Of a DNA stretch of 64,000 bases, positions 28,930-39,026 are shown in pieces. The notes beneath the pieces are model-generated. The model saw nothing but the letters and a program-made list of their open reading frames with translations. It had not been told where the DNA came from and did not search any database. Position numbers and translations under genes: made by a program. Source of the DNA: Erinaceus europaeus (taxonomy: Eukaryota > Chordata > Mammalia > Eulipotyphla > Erinaceidae); assembly GCF_950295315.1 (NCBI RefSeq), contig NC_080171.1:116121064-116185063 (forward strand). The letters run 5' to 3'. Positions within the stretch are counted from its first letter, which is position 1. The number at the start of each line of letters is the position of its first letter.

Positions 28930-29400
28930 ATGCTTTTTTATTTAGTTGTCCTTAATTATTTACAGTTTGTGTGAGTACAAGGCCTTTCACCTTCTTTGCA
29001 AAGTTCATCCTTCAGTGTTTTTTTATGCCATTATAAGTGGTAGTGCTTTATTACTTTTTTAGATTGTTAATTGCCAATATATAGAAATACAACAATCGAC
29101 TTCTATGTTGACTTTGTTTTGCATTTGCTAAATTCATTTCTTACCTCTGAAGGGGTTGTGGTGTGAACTCTTTAGGGTTTCTGCATGTAAGGCTATATTT
29201 GTGAGTAGCAATTCAACAACTTGCTTTACATTTTGGATGTATTTTTTTCCTGATTGCTCGAACTCCCTTTACTATTCTGAATAAGAGCTATAAAACTGGA
29301 CATTGTCTTGTTCCTGACTGATTTACTTCTTAATAACTGTCTGCTGTTAGCATACTGTTTCTTGAGTAGTCAGTCCACCCCCATTCCCGAATTTTGCCGT
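28930..29400 (-). mobile_element. Ancient L1, ORF2 part (left limit of the split element)
   Basis: AAGGCCTTTCACCTTCTTTG, TTGCATTTGCTAAATTCATT and TTTAGGGTTTCTGCATGTAAG match reversed L1 ORF2. Confidence 0.75.
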
Positions 29401-29605
29401 TCTGTTACTTGTGATTTATAAAGTTCCTATGTGTAGCGGGTGAATGACAGATGCTTGTGTAATCTCATCTCTCCACCTGTTCATCCTCATTTCTCGAATT
29501 TTCCATTTACATCCACAAGTCTTACACCTCATAGGTCTTAAAAGATGTCAGTTATTCACTGTTTCTGTTTTTTTTTTTTTTTAAGATTTACTCATTTTTA
29601 TTTAT

Positions 29606-29836
29606 TTTTAAAAAGGAGACATTAACAAAACCATAAGATAAGAGGGGTACAACTCCACACAATTCCCACTACTAGATCTCCGTATCCCCTCCCTTCCCCT
29701 GATAGCTTTCCCATTCTCTATCCCTCTGGGAGTATGGACCCAAGGTCATTGTGGGATGCAGAAGGTGGGAGGTCTGGCTTCTGTAATTGCTTCCCTGCTG
29801 AACATGGGCGTTGACTGGTCGATCCATACTCCCAGA
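29606..29836 (-). mobile_element. Element X, 5'-truncated, older copy
   Basis: AGGGGTACAACTCCACACAAT through CCATACTCCCAG. Inserted in the T-rich tail of a SINE; AAGATTT(A/G) occurs on both sides. Its frame is broken, unlike other X copies. Confidence 0.8.
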
Positions 29837-30013
29837 AGATTTGTTTATTTTTTATTAGATGAGAAGGGAAATGTAAAGAGAGTAAAGGAGAGAGAGGACC
29901 AGAACTTTGCTCAGCTCTGATATAACGTGGTTCGTGGTTCTGAGGACTGGGCCAGCAGTAGTCTTTGGAGCCTGAGGCCTGCAAGTTCTATGCTGAGCTA
30001 TCTCCCAGGACCA
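29837..30013 (-). mobile_element. Old SINE, D-like
   Basis: ACCAGAACTTTGCTCAGCTC, GGAGCCTGAGGCCTGCAAG, AGCTATCTCCCAGGACC. Confidence 0.55.
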
Positions 30014-30207
30014 GTCAGTTAGTCAGCCATCTGTTTACTTTTCTGTGTACCCTTTAAAAAAAAAAAAAAAAATCTTTGTTATTTTGTGCAAGCTGTTTGT
30101 TTGCTTTGGATCATTTTCTCTAAGAACAAAACAGCCTTGTAAGTCATCATTTCCTTCAATGAGTTGACTTAATTGAAAATCAAGGGAAAAAATGACAGTA
30201 AAAATAG

Positions 30208-30308
30208 TAATAGAGGGCAGGGGAGGTAGTATGGTTATGCAAACCAGTTCAATCCCTTGTACCACCATAAGTCAGAGCTGAGCAGTGCACTGGAAAAAAA
30301 TATATATG
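30208..30308 (+). mobile_element. SINE family D with internal deletion
   Basis: GGTAGTATGGTTATGCAAAC joined directly to CAGTTCAATCCCTTGTACC; about 25 bp of the middle is missing. Confidence 0.75.
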
Positions 30309-30395
30309 GGGGGGGGGAGAGAACAGTGATAGAAAATAAGAAAGTTATAATCTTCTGGTGTTTAGCAGTGCTGTAATTTCATAGAGTAGCTTTTT

Positions 30396-30673
30396 TTTTT
30401 TTTTTTTTTAATTTTTTATTTAAGAAAGGATTAGTGAACAAAGGCATAAGGTAGGAGGGGTACAACTCCACACAATTCCCACCACCCAATCCCCATAACC
30501 CACCCTCTCCCATGATAGCCTTCCCATTCTCTAGCCCTCTGGGAGCATGGACCCAGGGTCATTGTGGGTTGCAGAAGGTAGAGGGTCTGGCTTCTGTAAT
30601 TGCTTCCCCGCTGAACATGGGCGTTGACTGGTCGGTCCATACTCCCAGTCTGCCTCTCTCTTTCCCTAGTAAG
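30396..30673 (-). mobile_element. Element X, 5'-truncated, young copy
   Basis: Flanked by CATAGAGTAGCTTTT (about 30380-30394 and 30674-30688). Sequence closely follows the copy at 13075-13511. Confidence 0.85.
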
Positions 30674-30722
30674 CATAGAGTAGCTTTTATGTTGTTCTAA
30701 TTTACCATTGAAAATGACTGAA

Positions 30723-30950
30723 GCGAGTCGGGTGGTAGCACAGCAGGTTAAGCGCACGTGGCGCAAAGCCCAAGGACTGGCATAAGGACCCTGGTTCGAG
30801 CCCCCGGTTCCCCACCTGCAGGGGAGTCGCTTCACAAGCGGTGAAGCAGGTCTGCAGGTGTCTGTCTTTCTTTCCCCATCACTGTCTTCCCCTTCTCTCT
30901 CTGCCCTATCCAACAACGATGACATCAATAACAACTACAATTTAAAAAAA
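30723..30950 (+). mobile_element. SINE family A with shortened tail
   Basis: CGAGTCGGGTGGTAGCACAG head; TGAAAATGAC is duplicated on both sides. Confidence 0.9.
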
Positions 30951-31051
30951 GAAGAATGAAAATGACAAAAACATAGTGATAATAAAAGGTCTACGTTACT
31001 ACGTGACACTAGAGAAGAATCCATTCACATAATTGAAACTTTGGGGATTTT

Positions 31052-31107
31052 TTTTTTTTTTTTTTTTTTTTGCACATAACCTGGTGTGCCATTCACTGCC
31101 CAGCCTC
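31052..31107 (-). mobile_element. Micro-insertion: 36-nt SINE head half plus A20
   Basis: Perfect 18-bp target duplication TGAAACTTTGGGGATTTT (31034-31051, 31108-31125). Minus strand: GAGGCTGGGCAGTGAATGGC then ACACCAGGTTATGTGC and about 20 A. It equals the 5' part of the family B tRNA-like head and nothing else. Confidence 0.85.
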
Positions 31108-31125
31108 TGAAACTTTGGGGATTTT

Positions 31126-31534
31126 GATAGTAAACCTTGTTGAGTGTCTGACAGCATGGGGAATAGCTGGTGGGTGTGTTTTTATGCAAAGGTGAATAAG
31201 CTAGTGTTATGTGAGAGGTGTGAATGATTTGATTCAGTGCCCGGAGAAAATGACTGCATCATTTAGAACATGTGAAATACTATAAGGAATAGAGAAATCT
31301 GGAATTAGTCATCCAAAAATGACAAGATTGCTATGAAAATAAACTAGAAACTGAAAAGTGCTCTTACAACTGTAAAACACTGTTGTTAGAAATGTTCAGA
31401 AGACTTAGTACCAAGGTAGCATAGAACATCAAGTTAGCTTGAGAAAAATCTCTGTGAAGTCAGGAAGAGATGTCTAAAATGAGTATTGTGAGCTATGGAG
31501 GTTCCATAGGAGTCTCTGAGAAACGAGACAGAGG
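31126..31534. other. Unique intron 1 sequence
   Basis: No repeat or coding feature recognised. Confidence 0.5.
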
Positions 31535-31665
31535 CAGCCCAGGAGTTGGCACAGTGGGTAGAGCATCGAAGTCTCAAGCATGAGATCCTGAGTTTGATCT
31601 CCACCATTATATATGCCAGAGTGACATTGTGGGTCCCTTTCTTCCTCCTCAGTCAGTCAATCAAA
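31535..31665 (+). mobile_element. SINE family C
   Basis: CCAGGAGTTGGCACAGTGGG, GAGTTTGATCTCCACC. Confidence 0.75.
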
Positions 31666-31696
31666 TATTAGAGAGGACTGACACGAAATAATAAAC

Positions 31697-31808
31697 CAGA
31701 GAGATAGTGGAAGATTATCTATATATGAGCTAAAGGGAGCCTTGAATCTCAAGGTCATACCTGGTTTGAGGACAGGCCTCAACAGCACTGGGGGAAACTT
31801 CAGTGCTG
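31697..31808 (+). mobile_element. SINE family F-like, old
   Basis: CAGCACTGGGGGAAACTTCA and GTGCTG tail-side block. Confidence 0.4.
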
Positions 31809-31812
31809 TAGC

Positions 31813-31970
31813 TGTGGTGCTGTGGTGATTCGCTCTCCCTCATGCGAAAGGACCTGGGTTCAAGCCCCCAGTCCCCACTTGCAGGGCTGTAGGTGTCTCA
31901 CTTTCTCTCTCTCCTTCTATATTTCCCCTTCCCCTCTCAATTTCTCCGTCCTATCAAATAATTTTTTAAA
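31813..31970 (+). mobile_element. SINE family B with deletion
   Basis: GGACCTGGGTTCAAGCCCCC, then TTGCAGGGCTGTAGGTGTCT; the AAGCTT block is missing. Confidence 0.8.
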
Positions 31971-31999
31971 ATTATTCTCCTAAAAACAAAAAAAGTAGG

Positions 32000-32262
32000 G
32001 GGAGTCGGGCGGTAGCGCAGCGGGTTAAGTGCACGTGGCGCAAAGCGCAAGGACCAGCGCAAGGATCCCGGTTCGAGCCCCCAGCTCCCCACCTGCAGGG
32101 GAGTCGCTTCACAGGCAGTGAAGCAGGTCTGCAGGTGTCTGTCTTTCTCTCTCCCTCTCTGTCTTCCCCTCCTCTCTCCATTTCTCTCTGTCCTATCCAA
32201 CAACAACAAGAAGAACTACAATAAAACAAGGGCAACAAAAGGAAATAAATAAATATTTTTTA
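32000..32262 (+). mobile_element. SINE family A, young full-length copy
   Basis: GGGAGTCGGGCGGTAGCGCA head pairs with CCCAGCTCCCC after the B box, as in a tRNA acceptor stem. AAAAAGTAGG occurs on both sides. Confidence 0.95.
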
Positions 32263-32271
32263 AAAAGTAGG

Positions 32272-32949
32272 ATCAGAGCAGTGATAGCCTGGTAACAACA
32301 ACAACAACGACAAAATACTGCCATCTTATTATCTTCTAGTCTCCAATAGTCTAATGATATGTTTTCCTCTTTCATCCAGAAGTGCTTAGTAAAGACTGGT
32401 GTTTTCTATTCTATTTCTTTATTTCCTTCTTCTGCTTCCCCGCTTTTTGCTATATTAATCAAGTTTTATTTGTTCCCCTTTCCTTACAGTAACTTACAGT
32501 AACGGCGCCTTTTCTCCTCTTCTGGATACTGGTTTCTCCGTACGCTTTGCCTTCCTCTTCCTGCAGCCCAGTGGCCTAAATGTTTTTCAAATAACACATG
32601 TGGTGGGATCATTATCATAAATTTCCAGTTTTTTTAACATTTTAATTATTTCAAAAATATTCTTTAGCATTGACAGTATGGTTCACAAGTATGATTATTT
32701 TAAGTTAACTAGATTTTACTCAGCTCTTCTGTATTCAGTTTCTCTCAGCCCTTGAGTGACATTGCTCTGACATTTTTAGGCATTTTCACCAACAGTGCAA
32801 GTCTGATGTAAATCTTTTTCTCTAAAAAAAAAAACCTTTTTACTATATAGCTTTCCCCCCTTTTATAATATTCAGAAGATTCACCAGGATGCACCCAGGT
32901 CATAATGCTTTTAAAATAAATCTTTTGACCTTGAGGTTGCCAGTCCTCT
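32272..32949. other. Unique intron 1 sequence
   Basis: Contains a small tandem repeat of TTACAGTAAC (32484-32503); otherwise no feature recognised. Confidence 0.5.
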
Positions 32950-33118
32950 TTAGCTCAGAGATAATCTGTAGGTACCTGCTTTACCGTGGGCAAGGACCTA
33001 GGTTTGAACCCCCGCACATATGGGTGCGGCACGTATGGTGTCTGGAGAAGCCCCACAGGATGTGGAATGGTGCTTTGGTGTGTCTGTCTTCTCTCTCTCT
33101 CTCCCTAAAATAAAAGGG
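32950..33118 (+). mobile_element. Old tRNA-type SINE
   Basis: GGACCTAGGTTTGAACCCCC B-box region and a CT-rich end with AAAATAAAAGGG. Confidence 0.55.
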
Positions 33119-33129
33119 AATGAAAAAGT

Positions 33130-33240
33130 AGGGGGGGTCACAGTAGTTACATAAAGACTTTCATGCCTGAGGCTCTGAAGCCCCAGGTTCATTCCCCTAA
33201 ACTACCGTAAGTCAGCTAAGCAGTGCTCTAGGAAAGGGAA
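33130..33240 (+). mobile_element. SINE family D
   Basis: AGTAGTTACATAAAGACTTTC, CATGCCTGAGGCTCTGAAG, GCAGTGCTCTAGG. Confidence 0.8.
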
Positions 33241-33311
33241 GGGGAAACAGGCTCAGGAGCAATGGAATATTTGAATATATTTGAGGCTTCCACCGCCCAC
33301 CCCCAATAATT

Positions 33312-33412
33312 TACACTCTGGTTTATTGTGGTGCTAGAGATTGAACCTGAGACTTTAGAGCCTCAGGCATGAAAGTTGTTTGCATAACCATTATCCTGTC
33401 TTCCTAGCTCTT
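33312..33412 (-). mobile_element. SINE family D
   Basis: CTCTGGTTTATTGTGGTGC, GATTGAACCTGAGACTTTAG. Confidence 0.8.
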
Positions 33413-33519
33413 AGCGTCTATCTTTTAAAATGTCTTTACTCACAGATGTGGTGTGAACAGGCTTCCCAGTTTGATTTTTACTGTTAGCACACACACAGTT
33501 TTTATCCAAATTAATCCTC

Positions 33520-33601
33520 CAGGTTTAAGCCACTGCTCCCCACTTTCAGGGGGGACTTTCACAAGTGGTGAAGCAGGACTACAGATGTCTGTGTCTCAAA
33601 G
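33520..33601 (+). mobile_element. SINE family A/B fragment
   Basis: TTTAAGCCACTGCTCCCCAC, TTTCACAAGTGGTGAAGCAGG; both ends missing. Confidence 0.65.
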
Positions 33602-34131
33602 AAAAATTTAAAGCTCTAGAATGAAAAATTGAGGATATTTCTGGGCTTAAAGTAACAGCTACATGGCACGAAGGGCAAGAAATAGATTAAACACTTTAAA
33701 TAGAAACTCCAAAATATAGGTTAATATTACTTAAGGCACAGAAAATTGAGTTATGTGGCTAAACATTGATACCTTCATTACATTAATTCTGTATTACATA
33801 GTGCTACATAGAGTTTGCTAGTAGGTATTGAATTTAGTGAAGGATTGGGCAAATACATACAACAGCTGGGTTTCATCTGCGGGTTTGTCATTACTACCTT
33901 TGTGACTTTTGCAGGTTGTTTAACTTTGAAAGTGTGTCATCTCTCACATAAAATGGAAAGATAATAATTCCCATTGGTTTTGAAAGGTTTGAATGAGATG
34001 AAATGAATATACTTGTACATAGCATATCGTAAGTCTGGAATCAATGTTATTTCATAGCTGCTAGGAAAGTATCTGTTTGTCTACATCAAGTTTTAAGAGG
34101 GATCTTAAAATCTATTTTTTGTTATTTCAAG
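33602..34131. other. Unique sequence leading to PTPN2 exon 2
   Basis: No repeat recognised. It ends in the exon 2 acceptor, with polypyrimidine TCTATTTTTTGTTATTTCAA. Confidence 0.6.
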
Positions 34132-34222
34132 GAAATTCGCAATGAGTCCCATGACTATCCTCACAGAGTGGCCAAGTTTCCAGAAAACAGAAATCGAAAC
34201 AGATACAGAGATGTAAGCCCAT
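34132..34222 (+). CDS. PTPN2: PTPN2 coding exon 2 (residues 24-53 and first base of codon 54)
   Basis: The acceptor is TTATTTCAAG|GAAATTCGC and the donor is CCCAT|GTAAGT; 91 nt, ending in phase 1. The exon encodes [16 protein letters not shown] and then the phosphotyrosine-recognition loop [10 protein letters not shown]. Tyr48 and Asp50 of that loop are the residues that hold the phosphotyrosine ring and the substrate backbone in this family, and both are present. No frameshift or stop. An LTR-like element begins about 340 bp downstream. Confidence 0.95.
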
Positions 34223-34559
34223 GTAAGTAATTGTGTGTGGGTTTGTATGCATGTGCTTTGGGCTTGTTTTAGAAGGTAAGCTAGGAAATGAAAGGGGAGA
34301 CTTAGGCTGAGGAATATATAGAAACATTTGTCTTTGTATTAACATAATATACTTAGAACTGTCAAGGTATAGAGCGATAGAGAAGTTACCCATAATTAGT
34401 TCACCCTTCGAACACAGCCATCTAATTATCTTGGTGTCTTTTCTATTAGCCTTCTTTTATTTTCTTCCTTTAATGGTAAAATATTGACGTGTGTGGGTGT
34501 ATTCATTCACACCTACTTCCGTTTCCTGGTACTCCGCAGCCTTCTTAAGTTTTGCTTCA
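34223..34559. other. Unique sequence at the start of intron 2
   Basis: Follows donor GTAAGT; no repeat recognised. Confidence 0.5.
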
Positions 34560-34966
34560 AACATTTATGTGCGCACTTCCCGAGATTATAGTAGCGGTGA
34601 AGGGTGTTTGCCATAGGGTTCCCTTCGGGGTCCGAACGTGAGCTTCGCTCAAAAAGAATTTGAAGAGAACACGCCTGACAGATGTGCTGTGTCTAAATTT
34701 GTCCTTTATTAGAGCCCGAAACACGTGCAAAAGGGAAGTTAGAGTTAAAGCTCTGGGCTTCCCCCAGGGTCCCTGGATCATCCAAAAGACCTTTCTCTGT
34801 GGAAGCCCCTCCTCTTAGCCCCTTCGCAGGTCACACCGGAGCCAACTTCCCATTGGCCAGATGAAACAGACTCCTCCCACTTCACAGGTGCCCCATCGCA
34901 GTCGCACGTGTGTCCCTGCTCCCCAGGACCCCCTGTGCCCCGTGTTGTCCCTCAGCAGCAGCATTC
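34560..34966 (-). mobile_element. Probable solo LTR of an endogenous retrovirus
   Basis: The only dense single-copy-looking, GC-richer block in intron 2. On the minus strand it has a CCAAT box (GGCCAATGGGAAG, about 34850), a polyadenylation signal AATAAAGG (about 34707) and a U5-like stretch with GTTCGGACCCCGAAGGG (about 34620-34637). No internal retroviral coding sequence lies on either side. Exact ends and target duplication could not be fixed; a family A SINE abuts its right end. Confidence 0.55.
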
Positions 34967-35214
34967 TTTTTATTTATTTATTTATACCCTTTTGCTGCCC
35001 TTGTTTGGTTGTACTTATGAATATCGTTGTTATTGGATAGGTACAGAGAAATGGAGAGAGGAGGGGAGAGACAGACACCTGCAGACCTGCTTCACCACTT
35101 GTGAAGCGACTCCCCTTACGGGCAGGGAGCCGGGGGCTCGAACTGGGATCCTTACGCAGGTCCTTGCACTTGGCGCCATGTGTGCTTAACCCGCTGCGCC
35201 ACCGCCAGACTCCC
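34967..35214 (-). mobile_element. SINE family A
   Basis: TATACCCTTTTGCTGCCCTTG tail, altered CCCTTACGGGCAGGGAGCC block, head CACCGCCAGACTCCC. Confidence 0.9.
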
Positions 35215-35224
35215 AACAGTAGTA

Positions 35225-35519
35225 TTTTTTTAAAAGCCTTCTTTCTTTTTTTGAATATTTATTCCCTTTTGTTGCCCTTGTTTTATTGTTGTAGTTATTA
35301 TTGTTGTCGTCATTGTTGGATTGAACAGAAAGAAATGGAGAGAGAGGAGTGGAAGACAGAGACAGGGAGAAAAAGACAGACACCAGCAGACCTGCTTCAC
35401 CGCTTGTGAATTGACTCCTCTGTAGGTGGGGAACTGGGGGCTTGAACTGGGATCCTTAGGCTGGTCCTTGCGCTTTGTGCCACCAGCATTTAACCTGCTG
35501 CACTATAGCCCGACTCCCC
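35225..35519 (-). mobile_element. SINE family A
   Basis: AACAGTAGTA target duplication (35215-35224, 35520-35529); full-length body. Confidence 0.9.
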
Positions 35520-35689
35520 AACAGTAGTAATCCATACCCACTGCAAAAAGCAAAAAAAAAAAAAACCTTTTTAAATGGAGATGTGTTAAAAGAAGCCTTT
35601 GATTTTAAAAACTTTGAGTTTATAGTTTTAAGTATTTTCTCTCTTGACCAAGCACATTTCTTTCTTTCTCTCACTCTCTTTTTATCTCT

Positions 35690-35808
35690 CTTTTTTTTTA
35701 TCAGAGCACTGCTTAGCTCAGGTTTACAGTTGGGGGTTGCGGTGCAGAACTTTGGCGCCTCAGACATGAGAGTCTCTTTGCATAACCATTAGGTTATCTA
35801 CCCTCCCC
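35690..35808 (-). mobile_element. SINE family D
   Basis: TATCAGAGCACTGCTTAGC, CAGACATGAGAGTCTCTTTG, ATTAGGTTATCTACCC. Confidence 0.85.
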
Positions 35809-35871
35809 TCAAAGACATTTCCACAAAGCATGTATTGACTGATTTTTGTACTAACTTAATGAGAAGTAAAC

Positions 35872-36149
35872 TTTAAAAAAAAAAAAATTTATTCCCTTTT
35901 GTTGCCCTTGTTTTATTGTTGTAGTTATTCTTGTTATTGATGTCATTGTTGTTGGATAGGACAGAGAAATTGAGAGAGGAGGGGAGACAGAGAGGGGGAG
36001 AGAAAGACAGACACCTGCAGACCTGCTGCACCGCCTGTGAAGCGACTCCCCTGTAGGTGGGGAGCCGGTGGCTTGAACCCGGATCATTGGGCTGGTCCTT
36101 GTGCTTTGCGCCACCTGCGCATAACCTGCTGCGCTACAGCCCAACTCCC
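35872..36149 (-). mobile_element. SINE family A
   Basis: AGAAGTAAACT occurs on both sides; typical full-length copy ending CTACAGCCCAACTCCC. Confidence 0.9.
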
Positions 36150-36162
36150 AAGAAGTAAACTC

Positions 36163-36530
36163 TTAAAATATTTTTTTTGTTATGTTCTTTCTTAAATATC
36201 ATGTCTCTTAAATGCTCTTAAACTTGAGAGTTAGACGTGTCTGTGAAGATAAGTAGCTAGAAGAGAATTGTTTTCTTCAGTTGTAGAACACTTAACTGTG
36301 TGGCAGACTGCCTCTGAGTCCACCGACTCGTCATGACAGCAGTTGTATTGTGGCTTTGTGTCCAGAAATGGGGATATGGGCTGTAGTTCCTGACACTAGG
36401 TCCCTTTCACTGTGGGCATCCTATAGCTAGTCAAGAATAAATAGCTGAGCTGCAGAGGCTACGTCTCTAGTATTTATTGTGAGATTTGAAGACAGTATTT
36501 TCTAATTGTTCACCTTGCTTTGTGGTTTTC
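36163..36530. other. Unique intron 2 sequence
   Basis: No feature recognised. Confidence 0.5.
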
Positions 36531-36758
36531 AGTTTATTATTTACTTATTTCTGAAAGGGGGGGCAGAGATAGAGACACACAGAGACTGGATGGCTAGAGA
36601 GATAGATAGAGAGAGAGAGAGAGAGAATGTGTGTGTGTGGGGGGTAGGGAGAGAGAATGAACCAGTGCATTGTGCTGTCATATGCAGAGCAAGGGGTTGA
36701 ATGCTGGACCATGTTTGCAAATCTAGCACTCTGCACACTAGGCCACTTCCTGGACTGT
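36531..36758 (-). mobile_element. SINE family C-like with (GA)n(GT)n expansion
   Basis: AGAATGAACCAGTGCATTGTG and CACTAGGCCACTTCCTGGAC; purine body expanded to (GA)n at 36608-36626 and (GT)n at 36629-36637. Confidence 0.6.
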
Positions 36759-36780
36759 GTTGTCATTAGCTAAAACCTGG

Positions 36781-36931
36781 CCCGGGGAGGTAGCTCAGCT
36801 TGTTAGAGCACCAATTTGAATTTGAGGCCACAGAGACCACAAATCTATTCTCTGGCACCAGCTTATTCCAGAGCTGAGTTGCGCCCTGGTTTTTTCTCCT
36901 TATTTTCTCTAATAAAATAATTTAATAAATC
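36781..36931 (+). mobile_element. Old SINE, F-like
   Basis: GGAGGTAGCTCAGCTTGTTA, CCAGAGCTGAGTTGCGCCCTG, CTAATAAAATAATTTAATAA. Confidence 0.5.
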
Positions 36932-37257
36932 TCTTAAAAGCTAGTTTTGATAATTGTAGATGTGTCTGCAGTTGTAACAAGTCATACTGAGATCTCTAGT
37001 ATGTCTTTTACCCAGTTTACTCCAATGATAATATCTTGCTTAAAGATACTAAGACAGGGCAACCTTGTCCTGTCCTGTCCTACCCTGCCCATTTCATTCA
37101 TTTCACATGCATTCTTTTGTGGATGAGTTCATTCCTGTGGAGTTTTATCACAGTCGTAGGATTGTATGGTATTCACCGCAGTCCAGTATGTAGACTATTG
37201 ACCAGTAGAACGGTGCTGTACAAGACCCCTCATGTTTTCTTTTCTTTAAAAAAAAAA
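36932..37257. other. Unique or ancient repeat sequence
   Basis: No confident assignment; includes CTGTCC/CTACCCTG imperfect repeats near 37067-37090. Confidence 0.4.
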
Positions 37258-37391
37258 ATTCATAAGGGGGGTGGGGAAGGGCAAGAAGGGAAAGATCAGA
37301 CCTCTGCTCCAGCCTATGTTGTGCTGGGGATTGAACCTGGGTCTTTTGTGTGCAAATCCTATGCTTAACCTGTTGAGCTGCCTTCCCCATC
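37258..37391 (-). mobile_element. Degenerate SINE, C/D-like
   Basis: GGGGATTGAACCTGGGTC and TTAACCTGTTGAGCTGCC. Confidence 0.55.
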
Positions 37392-37527
37392 CTTGTGCTT
37401 GCTTTCTGTGGGCACAGCCACTTTGCCCCCTTCCTCCCTTCTCATGAACCCTGTGTTCCTCCTAAGTTTATGTATTTGTTGGAGTTGCCATCGCTGAATA
37501 TGCTGAAGTATATTTGAATGCTTCATT

Positions 37528-37810
37528 CACTTTATATTTATTTATTTTCCCTTTTGTTGCCCTTGTTTTTTATTGTTGTTGTAGTTATTATTGTTACTTA
37601 TGTCGTTGGGAGATAGGACAGAGAGAAATGGAGAGAGGAGGGGAAGACAGAGAGGGGGAGAGAAAGGCAGACACCTGCAGACCTGCTTCACCGCCTGTGA
37701 AGCGACGCCCCTGCAGGTGGGGAGCCGGGGGCTCGAACTGGGCTCCTTGAGCCGGTCCTTGCGCTTTGTGTGCCACCTGCGCTCAACCCGCTGCGCCACC
37801 CCCTGACTCC
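37528..37810 (-). mobile_element. SINE family A, full length
   Basis: Typical copy with CCTGCAGGTGGGGAGCCGGG and head GCGCCACCCCCTGACTCC. Confidence 0.9.
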
Positions 37811-38408
37811 TGACACTTTTTCTTTTTTAAAGACATAGTTAAATGACTCTCAATTATCCAAGTCAGAAAACAAACCAAAAAAGCCTCTCGTACTTGATGA
37901 TCTGTGTGTGTTGGAGAAGTCTGGTAGAAGACTAAATACCGGTGCTAAGAGGCCTGTCTGTCTTCTGCCATTTTCCTAGTGTCCCCTGGAGCTGCTGTCC
38001 ACTGAGCCTGCCCTCAGCGAATGCTTGCCCCACTTTCACCCCCTTTCAGATAGAGCCTTCATATTTTTCTCGCTCCCCATGCACTCCCAGCTTATCCTGT
38101 GCTGTTACTCTTCAACTTGCAGCTTCAGGCATCTCCGTCCTCTAAGCCCTGTGCAGTTCGGACACACCACATTAGTCTTCTTCCTGCACTTTCTCCTTCA
38201 CAGCCATTCTGATCCTGCTAACTGCTCGCACATCTTGGATGAAAGCTTGCGTACCCAGGCCCCCTTTCACTGCTTTTCCCCTTATCTAATTTTCTCAGCA
38301 ATTTCTTCATTCTTATGACAGCATATTTTTGGGAAAGAACTATGTGACATTATTTGAACCTATGTGATAATCTTGGAGCTCTTTAGCTCTCAGCTGTCAG
38401 TCATCTTT
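37811..38408. other. Unique intron 2 sequence
   Basis: Pyrimidine-rich, no repeat recognised and no supported exon. Confidence 0.5.
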
Positions 38409-38420
38409 ACACCTGATTTT

Positions 38421-38751
38421 TAAAAAAATTACTTATTTGTGTATATATCTATTTATTTATTTAGCCTCCAGGGTTATTGCTGGGGCTCAGTGCCTGCACT
38501 ATGAATCCACTGCTCCTGGAGGCCATTTTTACCATTTTGTTGCCCTTGTTGTTGCCCCTGTTGGTATTGCTGTTATTGGATAGGACAAAGAAATCAAGAG
38601 AGGAGGAGAAAAAGATAGACACCTGCAGACCTATTCACCACTTGTGAAGTAACCCCCCCTGCAGGTGGGAAGCCGGGGGCTCGAACAAAGATTCTTATGC
38701 CGGTCCTTGAGCACCTGTGTGCTTAACCTGCTGCACTACCTCTCAGCACCC
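38421..38751 (-). mobile_element. SINE family E, well-preserved 3' module
   Basis: ACACCTGATTTT flanks both sides (38409-38420, 38753-38764). Module 38464-38523 begins GCCTCCAGGG and ends TCCTGGAGGC, an inverted repeat around an inner AGTGCCTGCACT hairpin. Confidence 0.9.
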
Positions 38752-38911
38752 TACACCTGATTTTGTTAAGGCTGCTACTTTTTCATACTTTCATCGTTCA
38801 GAAGAAATTGCTTCCAGTTTTAATGAAAAGTAATTGATATGCATTACTGTATAAGCTGCCTTTTTTCCTTTCTCCCTCTCCCTCTCTTTTTTTCCTACTC
38901 CCTCCTGCCTT

Positions 38912-38955
38912 CCCTTCATTCCTTCCTTCCTTCCTCCCTTCCTTCCTTCCTTCCT
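38912..38955 (+). repeat. (TTCC)n microsatellite
   Basis: About ten CCTT units in a pyrimidine-rich stretch starting near 38860. Confidence 0.85.
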
Positions 38956-39026
38956 AAGGGTGGTGCGGTTGAGGGGATTAGGTCATCATGGAAAATTCAC
39001 TGCCCCAGAAAAACTTTTTTCTTGAA

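Noticed and set aside
32000..32075. Possible tRNA gene (A and B boxes, acceptor-like pairing)
   Set aside because: It is the tRNA-like head of a family A SINE; the same sequence recurs dozens of times and continues into the SINE body. No intact tRNA gene was seen.
34557..34781. 74-codon minus-strand open frame in the LTR-like block
   Set aside because: No similarity to retroviral proteins that I recognise; LTRs are normally noncoding.
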